Source: Bacteriovorax sp037444575
Lineage (GTDB): Bacteria > Bdellovibrionota > Bacteriovoracia > Bacteriovoracales > Bacteriovoracaceae
DNA length: 64,000 bases
Assembly: GCA_037444575.1 (NCBI GenBank)
Contig: JBBIME010000011.1
Location: forward strand, 124,001 to 188,000
Reading direction: 5' to 3'
Both the position numbers and the translations under genes were made by a program. Shown here one piece after another: positions 60,145-64,000 of the stretch; the first letter of the stretch is position 1, and every line of letters begins with the position of its first letter. The notes beneath the pieces are model-generated. The model did not search any database. It worked only from the letters and a program-made list of their open reading frames with translations, and was not told the DNA's origin.

Positions 60145-61959
60145 ATGGCCAAAGCAAAATGGCCAGGATTTATTTCACCTCAATTGGCACTTTTGGTGGA
60201 TTCTCCTCCAGAAGAAAGTAATTACATTCATGAAATTAAGTTCGATGGCTATCGCCTTCAGACACAAATTAAAAATGGAAAGGCAAAGCTCCTTACAAGA
60301 CATGGTCACGATTGGAGTGAAAAATTTCCAACTCTTATTAAAGCATTAAATGGATTAAAATTAAATAATGCCATTTTTGACGGTGAAGCTGTTGTTCTTG
60401 ATAGCAAAGGGAGAAGTCACTTTTCACTTCTGCAAGAGGCCCTCTCAAACAATGATGATTCTAAAATATTAATTTATCTGTTTGATTTGTTTTATTTAGA
60501 CGGAGAGGATTTACGCGAACTTCCTCTTAGTGAAAGAAAAGAAAAATTAAAAAACATAATACCAAATAATCATTCAGTTATTCGTTTTACTGAAGATGTG
60601 AAGAAAGATGCAGAGGGATTTTATAAACTTGCATGCCTTCATAATCTTGAAGGAATTATCTCCAAAGATTCATCCGCTCCTTATTTCAAGGGACGAAGTC
60701 AACTTTGGCTCAAATCCAAATGCACAAAAAGACAAGAACTCATCATTGGTGGATTTACGACCGGAAAAGGGAGTCGGGAGATCGGAAGAGCGGCCCTTCT
60801 CCTTGGAGTTAATGAAAAGAATAAATTTCGCTATGTAGGAAAAGTAGGGACTGGCTTTAACCAGCAGATGTTAAAAAAATTGAAATCAAAGGTTGAAAAA
60901 TTAGAGCGTAAAAAATCTGCCTTTGATATTAATATTCCAAAAGGAAAAAATATTCACTGGATAAAACCTGAACTTGTTGCCGAGGTGAGCTTTACAGAGT
61001 GGACAAGGGAAGGTTCCCTTCGTCATCCTGTTTTTCTTGGGCTTCGTGAAGATAAAGAAGCTAATGAAGTCTTAAAAGAAGAAACTCACCATGATGAAGA
61101 GGTTATTCTATCTCACCCTAAGAAAGTTCTATTTTTAAAAGAAAAAATAACTAAAACAGACATTGCTAATTATTATGAGCAAGTTGAAAAGTGGATTCTT
61201 CCACATATCAGCAATAGACCACTCTCACTACTTCGTTGCCCGAATGGGACGTCTCGACAATGCTTTTATCAAAAACATCCGCAGATGATGGATGTAGAAA
61301 AGTTTTTTAAAACTTTTAAAGTAAAAGAGGAAACTAAAACAACTATTCAAATGGCACTTGATTCCAAAGTAGGGTTAAAGCAAGTTGTTCAGATGAATGC
61401 GTTTGAGATTCATGTCTGGAATTGTCATTATGATCAATTGATGTATCCAGATCAAATCGTTATAGACTTTGATCCCGATCCTGATATTGTTTTTTCTCAG
61501 GTTGTACATGCTGCGAATGTTTTAAAAACAATGTTAGAGAAATTAAATCTTAAAAGTTTTGTAAAACTTACTGGTGGAAATGGGCTTCATGTCCATATAC
61601 CAATAGAACCTCTATATACATGGAGAGAAATAAAATCATTTTCGCGAGCACTGGCATTGATGATGGTTGAAATAAATCCCAGTCTTTATGTTGCTGTTTC
61701 GACAAAGAAGTTACGCAAAGGAAAAATTTTCATAGATTATTTACGTAATTTATTTGGTTCCACGGCAGTTGCTCCTTACTCTCTGCGTGCGCGAGAGATT
61801 AGTTCTGTGGCCATGCCAGTAAGTTGGAGTGAACTTTCAAAAATTAAAAGTTCTAAGCAATTCACCTTAAAGAAAGCTCTTTTAAAAATAAAAAATAGAA
61901 AAAGCGATCCTTGGAAGAATTTCTTTTTAATCAAACAAAAAATTCCACTCTTCCATTAA
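60145..61959 (+). CDS. ligD: LigD ligase-polymerase
   Basis: 604 residues from ATG 60145, two bases after the previous stop; the site is weak. The ligase domain (about 1-310) has EIKFDGYRLQ with the adenylated Lys, FDGEAV, EGIISKD and WLKSKC. The polymerase (archaeo-eukaryotic primase) domain (about 320-604) has DFDPDPD, TGGNGLHVHIPIE and STKKLRKGKIFIDY. Ligase then polymerase is the order of PE-LIG-POL enzymes minus the PE part. It fills and seals ends held by Ku. Confidence 0.94.
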   Translation: MAKAKWPGFISPQLALLVDSPPEESNYIHEIKFDGYRLQTQIKNGKAKLLTRHGHDWSEKFPTLIKALNGLKLNNAIFDGEAVVLDSKGRSHFSLLQEALSNNDDSKILIYLFDLFYLDGEDLRELPLSERKEKLKNIIPNNHSVIRFTEDVKKDAEGFYKLACLHNLEGIISKDSSAPYFKGRSQLWLKSKCTKRQELIIGGFTTGKGSREIGRAALLLGVNEKNKFRYVGKVGTGFNQQMLKKLKSKVEKLERKKSAFDINIPKGKNIHWIKPELVAEVSFTEWTREGSLRHPVFLGLREDKEANEVLKEETHHDEEVILSHPKKVLFLKEKITKTDIANYYEQVEKWILPHISNRPLSLLRCPNGTSRQCFYQKHPQMMDVEKFFKTFKVKEETKTTIQMALDSKVGLKQVVQMNAFEIHVWNCHYDQLMYPDQIVIDFDPDPDIVFSQVVHAANVLKTMLEKLNLKSFVKLTGGNGLHVHIPIEPLYTWREIKSFSRALALMMVEINPSLYVAVSTKKLRKGKIFIDYLRNLFGSTAVAPYSLRAREISSVAMPVSWSELSKIKSSKQFTLKKALLKIKNRKSDPWKNFFLIKQKIPLFH

Positions 61960-61964
61960 GTATA

Positions 61965-63593
61965 TTAGATAGTATCAATGGTGGGTTCTTTCCAGACTCT
62001 GATCGCATCAGGAGGAGGCATTGCTCCCACTTTTATAGGGGATAAATCTAAACATGATGGTCCTTCAATAACTTTTCCAGCACAATCAAAACGAGATCCA
62101 TGACAAGGGCAATCCCAAGATTTTTCGGCCGAGTTCCATCTTACAATTCCTCCTAAGTGAGGGCAGACAGCTGAATTCAAAGTTAAGTTTCCATAATTGT
62201 CTTTATAGGCAGCGATAATTTGAAGTCCATCGCGATAGACAACTCCTTCGCCTTCGATGAGTTCTTCGATGTCGCCTTCTTGAGTTTCCAAAAACCAATC
62301 TTTGTATTGAGCAATGGTGTTAGCATTCTCTTTAAAATAAGCCCCGGCAGTACTTAAGCGAATGCGAGATGGGCTATATAAATGTTCCCATGGATTTTCT
62401 CGACCTAAGATCAGATCAGTGATTAGCATTCCTGCAATCGTTGAGTAGGTCATTCCATTTCCAGAGTGTCCTGTGATGACATAGACATTTTTTTTATCCA
62501 ATGGATTGTGTCCAATATAGGCAAGTCCATCAACAGGTTTCATAACATGCCCAGACCATCTGTAAAGAATTCTTCCGGCGTCCGGAAATCTTTTTCTTGT
62601 CCAGTTTTCTAGTCTTGTATAACAGTGTTCTGGATTATCTTTTTGTCCAGTTTTATGGTCTTCACCACCGACAAGCAAAATTTCATGTGAGTGCATATCT
62701 TCTTTTACTAAACGAATATAGTGATACGGATCACCATTATCCCAATATAGGCCTTTAATGATTTTTGATTTTGGAACTTCTACGCCAATCACATAGGTTC
62801 GGTATGAAGATTGTTTTGTATGAATGGCAACGAGATCGTTTATTGGACTGTTGGTTGCTACTACAATTGATTCGCATGTAACAATATGATCATTTTGTAA
62901 TTTAACATAGGCATTATCTCCACCATGAACTTCGATTACATGTGAATTGGTAAAAATTTTCCCGCCTCTTTTTTCAATAATTTCGGCCAGCGCCTTAAGG
63001 TATTTTAATGGATGAACTTGAAGTTGGTTTGGAAAACAAAGTGCCGGACCTGGATCAAAAGATTGAAGTGGAATTTTATCTGTTGTGTATACATCTAAAA
63101 GACCAGCTCTTTGAATGGCCTCTAGTTCTTTATTAAAATACTCTTGACTCTTTTCTCGATTACTTTGAAGACTGTAGTTAGGAATTTCATCATTGGCAGT
63201 GAAGAGATATCCATTGACTCTCTCCATTTCGCAATCAATATTTTCTTTGGTGATAATTTCAACTGCTTTTTTTATAGCGGTTTCATGGCTTTCAGCTGCC
63301 AACTTCGCCCCTTTTTCTCCGTGATGTTTCTCAAGTTGATAGTAGCGTTCATCGAGAGAATAGGTAAATTGCGCAGTTGTTCTTCCGGTTTGACCACTTC
63401 CAATTTCAAAACCTTCTAGAACACATACTTTTCTTCCTTCTTGCTGGAGAAGGTATGCTGTTGTTAGACCAGCTAACCCTCCACCAATGATACATACGTC
63501 AACATCGATGTCTTCAGAGAGAGTTGCATAGGTTGGCATATCGATGGATTGCATCCAATGCGAAACACTTTCTCCGTGATGTAGTGTGATCAT
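61965..63593 (-). CDS. FAD-dependent oxidoreductase with C-terminal Rieske domain
   Basis: 542 residues. The N-terminal dinucleotide fold has CIIGGGLAGLTTAYLLQQEG (34-53), and a DAO-type core runs to about 410. The C-terminal ~100 residues are a Rieske [2Fe-2S] domain, with CPHLGG and CPCHGSRF supplying Cys/His pairs. The family is widespread and its substrate is usually unknown. The ATG overlaps the stop of the upstream membrane protein gene (ATGA), so they are translated together. It is convergent with ligD, five bases apart. Confidence 0.9.
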   Translation of the reverse strand: MITLHHGESVSHWMQSIDMPTYATLSEDIDVDVCIIGGGLAGLTTAYLLQQEGRKVCVLEGFEIGSGQTGRTTAQFTYSLDERYYQLEKHHGEKGAKLAAESHETAIKKAVEIITKENIDCEMERVNGYLFTANDEIPNYSLQSNREKSQEYFNKELEAIQRAGLLDVYTTDKIPLQSFDPGPALCFPNQLQVHPLKYLKALAEIIEKRGGKIFTNSHVIEVHGGDNAYVKLQNDHIVTCESIVVATNSPINDLVAIHTKQSSYRTYVIGVEVPKSKIIKGLYWDNGDPYHYIRLVKEDMHSHEILLVGGEDHKTGQKDNPEHCYTRLENWTRKRFPDAGRILYRWSGHVMKPVDGLAYIGHNPLDKKNVYVITGHSGNGMTYSTIAGMLITDLILGRENPWEHLYSPSRIRLSTAGAYFKENANTIAQYKDWFLETQEGDIEELIEGEGVVYRDGLQIIAAYKDNYGNLTLNSAVCPHLGGIVRWNSAEKSWDCPCHGSRFDCAGKVIEGPSCLDLSPIKVGAMPPPDAIRVWKEPTIDTI

Positions 63594-63844
63594 AAGGCCT
63601 TCCTGTTAGAAGAGTAGATCATTATAGGAGTGAGGAAAACGAGTGAACCGATAAAGCATGAAGAAAGGGATCCCCAAAAACTATGGATGGGAATTGTGAT
63701 ATTCTTGTAAATAATTAAACCAACAAATGAACCAACCGTTGCGACAAGCAGATTAAGAGCGTATCCTAGGCCATGTCCTTCAATAAAAATATTGGCCAGC
63801 CAGGCAAAAAATAATCCAACGATCAAAACAACAAATATATCCAT
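63590..63844 (-). CDS. GlsB/YeaQ-like small membrane protein
   Basis: 84 residues from ATG 63844 (GGGAG site; an in-frame start five codons upstream covers it). Three hydrophobic segments in the GlsB/transglycosylase-associated pattern (VVLIVGLFFAWLANIF, LLVATVGSFVGLIIY and a C-terminal one). It overlaps the FAD-Rieske gene by four bases and may be a membrane partner for it. It is only weakly like the protein at 47308. Confidence 0.65.
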   Translation of the reverse strand: MDIFVVLIVGLFFAWLANIFIEGHGLGYALNLLVATVGSFVGLIIYKNITIPIHSFWGSLSSCFIGSLVFLTPIMIYSSNRKAL

Positions 63845-64000
63845 AAGAGTTTCTCCCATGACTTTTGCTCATCATATTGAAGGATGCTCTTAATCATTAC
63901 GGAAGAAAAATATATAAAAGATATAAGCATTATAATCTTGCTTTATGAGTCATAGCATTTCATAATTTCGACCATGAAAATTTCCTTTGGTCTAAAGCGC

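Noticed and set aside
63974..64000. Start of a gene running off the right edge (ATG at 63974)
   Set aside because: Nine codons only, without a ribosome site; nothing can be supported.
1..64000. tRNA, rRNA, insertion sequences, phage genes, CRISPR arrays
   Set aside because: No cloverleaf-like or rRNA segments, transposase or integrase motifs, or spaced repeats were recognised on reading both strands.

Overview
The window is a chromosomal stretch of a low-GC (mid-30s percent by eye), Gram-negative bacterium. Signal peptides, lipoboxes, OmpA/TolC/Omp85-type outer-membrane proteins, an EptA-type lipid A enzyme and an MlaC-like protein show a diderm envelope. The high density of secreted proteases and hydrolases, the many sensor kinases, the Ku/LigD system and an inositol-lipid type cluster fit a predatory or saprophytic Bdellovibrionota member such as the Bacteriovoracaceae. 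That placement is inference; there is no rRNA gene here to prove it. No mobile element, CRISPR array, tRNA or rRNA was seen.

Layout. 1-8.7 kb: the 5' part of an ABC permease running off the left edge; two paralogous lipoproteins that look like copper-less cupredoxins, with a shared upstream element; a true cupredoxin; a haem-motif/beta-barrel protein; a chemoreceptor; the manganese exporter MntP; a secreted twin-CX3C protein; a stress-type membrane protein and a DUF937-OmpA protein. 8.7-16 kb: a secreted S33-type peptidase, a metallophosphoesterase coupled to an MMPL/RND exporter, and divergently an MlaC-like and a TolC-like protein, together a plausible lipid or hydrophobic-solute export set. 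16-24.3 kb: a 1111-residue PAS/GAF kinase divergent from a receiver protein, an OmpA protein, a second GAF/PAS kinase and a small Omp85 protein.

24.5-31.6 kb is the most coherent pathway: Gfo/Idh/MocA dehydrogenase, inositol-1-phosphate synthase, ATP-grasp enzyme and CDP-alcohol phosphotransferase on the + strand; a HAD protein and a nucleotidyltransferase converging from the right; and a class III aminotransferase reading away. The core (synthase, nucleotidyltransferase, phosphotransferase, HAD) resembles the inositol-lipid cluster known from Bacteroides. The dehydrogenase, ATP-grasp enzyme and aminotransferase suggest a modified, perhaps amino- or acyl-inositol, head group.

31.6-42.6 kb: a PEBP protein; an acyl-CoA dehydrogenase / alpha-beta hydrolase / zinc-ribbon operon; a 14-repeat secreted RCC1-like protein; two tiny proteins; the first of two ice-binding-like (DUF3494) lipoproteins; a phosphoribosyltransferase-erythromycin esterase fusion; and EptA. 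42.6-57.4 kb is rich in exported enzymes: a three-gene secreted operon with a Cys/His enzyme candidate and an HExxH metalloprotease, a caspase-fold-like protein, the second DUF3494 protein, an L,D-transpeptidase whose catalytic Cys motif lies behind an in-frame stop codon, a FecR-domain protein, a repeat-rich secreted protein and an HExxH plus DUF4105-like protein. 57.4-64 kb: a second Gfo/Idh/MocA protein, Ku with LigD split into a phosphoesterase and a ligase-polymerase, and a FAD-Rieske oxidoreductase coupled to a small membrane protein.

Genes are tightly packed. Three convergent pairs share a palindromic stop (CTAG or TTAA), same-strand pairs often overlap by ATGA/GTGA, and several genes without a Shine-Dalgarno sequence have a -10-like hexamer placed so that the transcript would start at or near the ATG. 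Only two gene-free stretches exceed 300 bases. One (35048-35402) holds a terminator and a 34-codon gene. The other (42612-42981) holds a terminator, a possible 43-codon ORF and a promoter.
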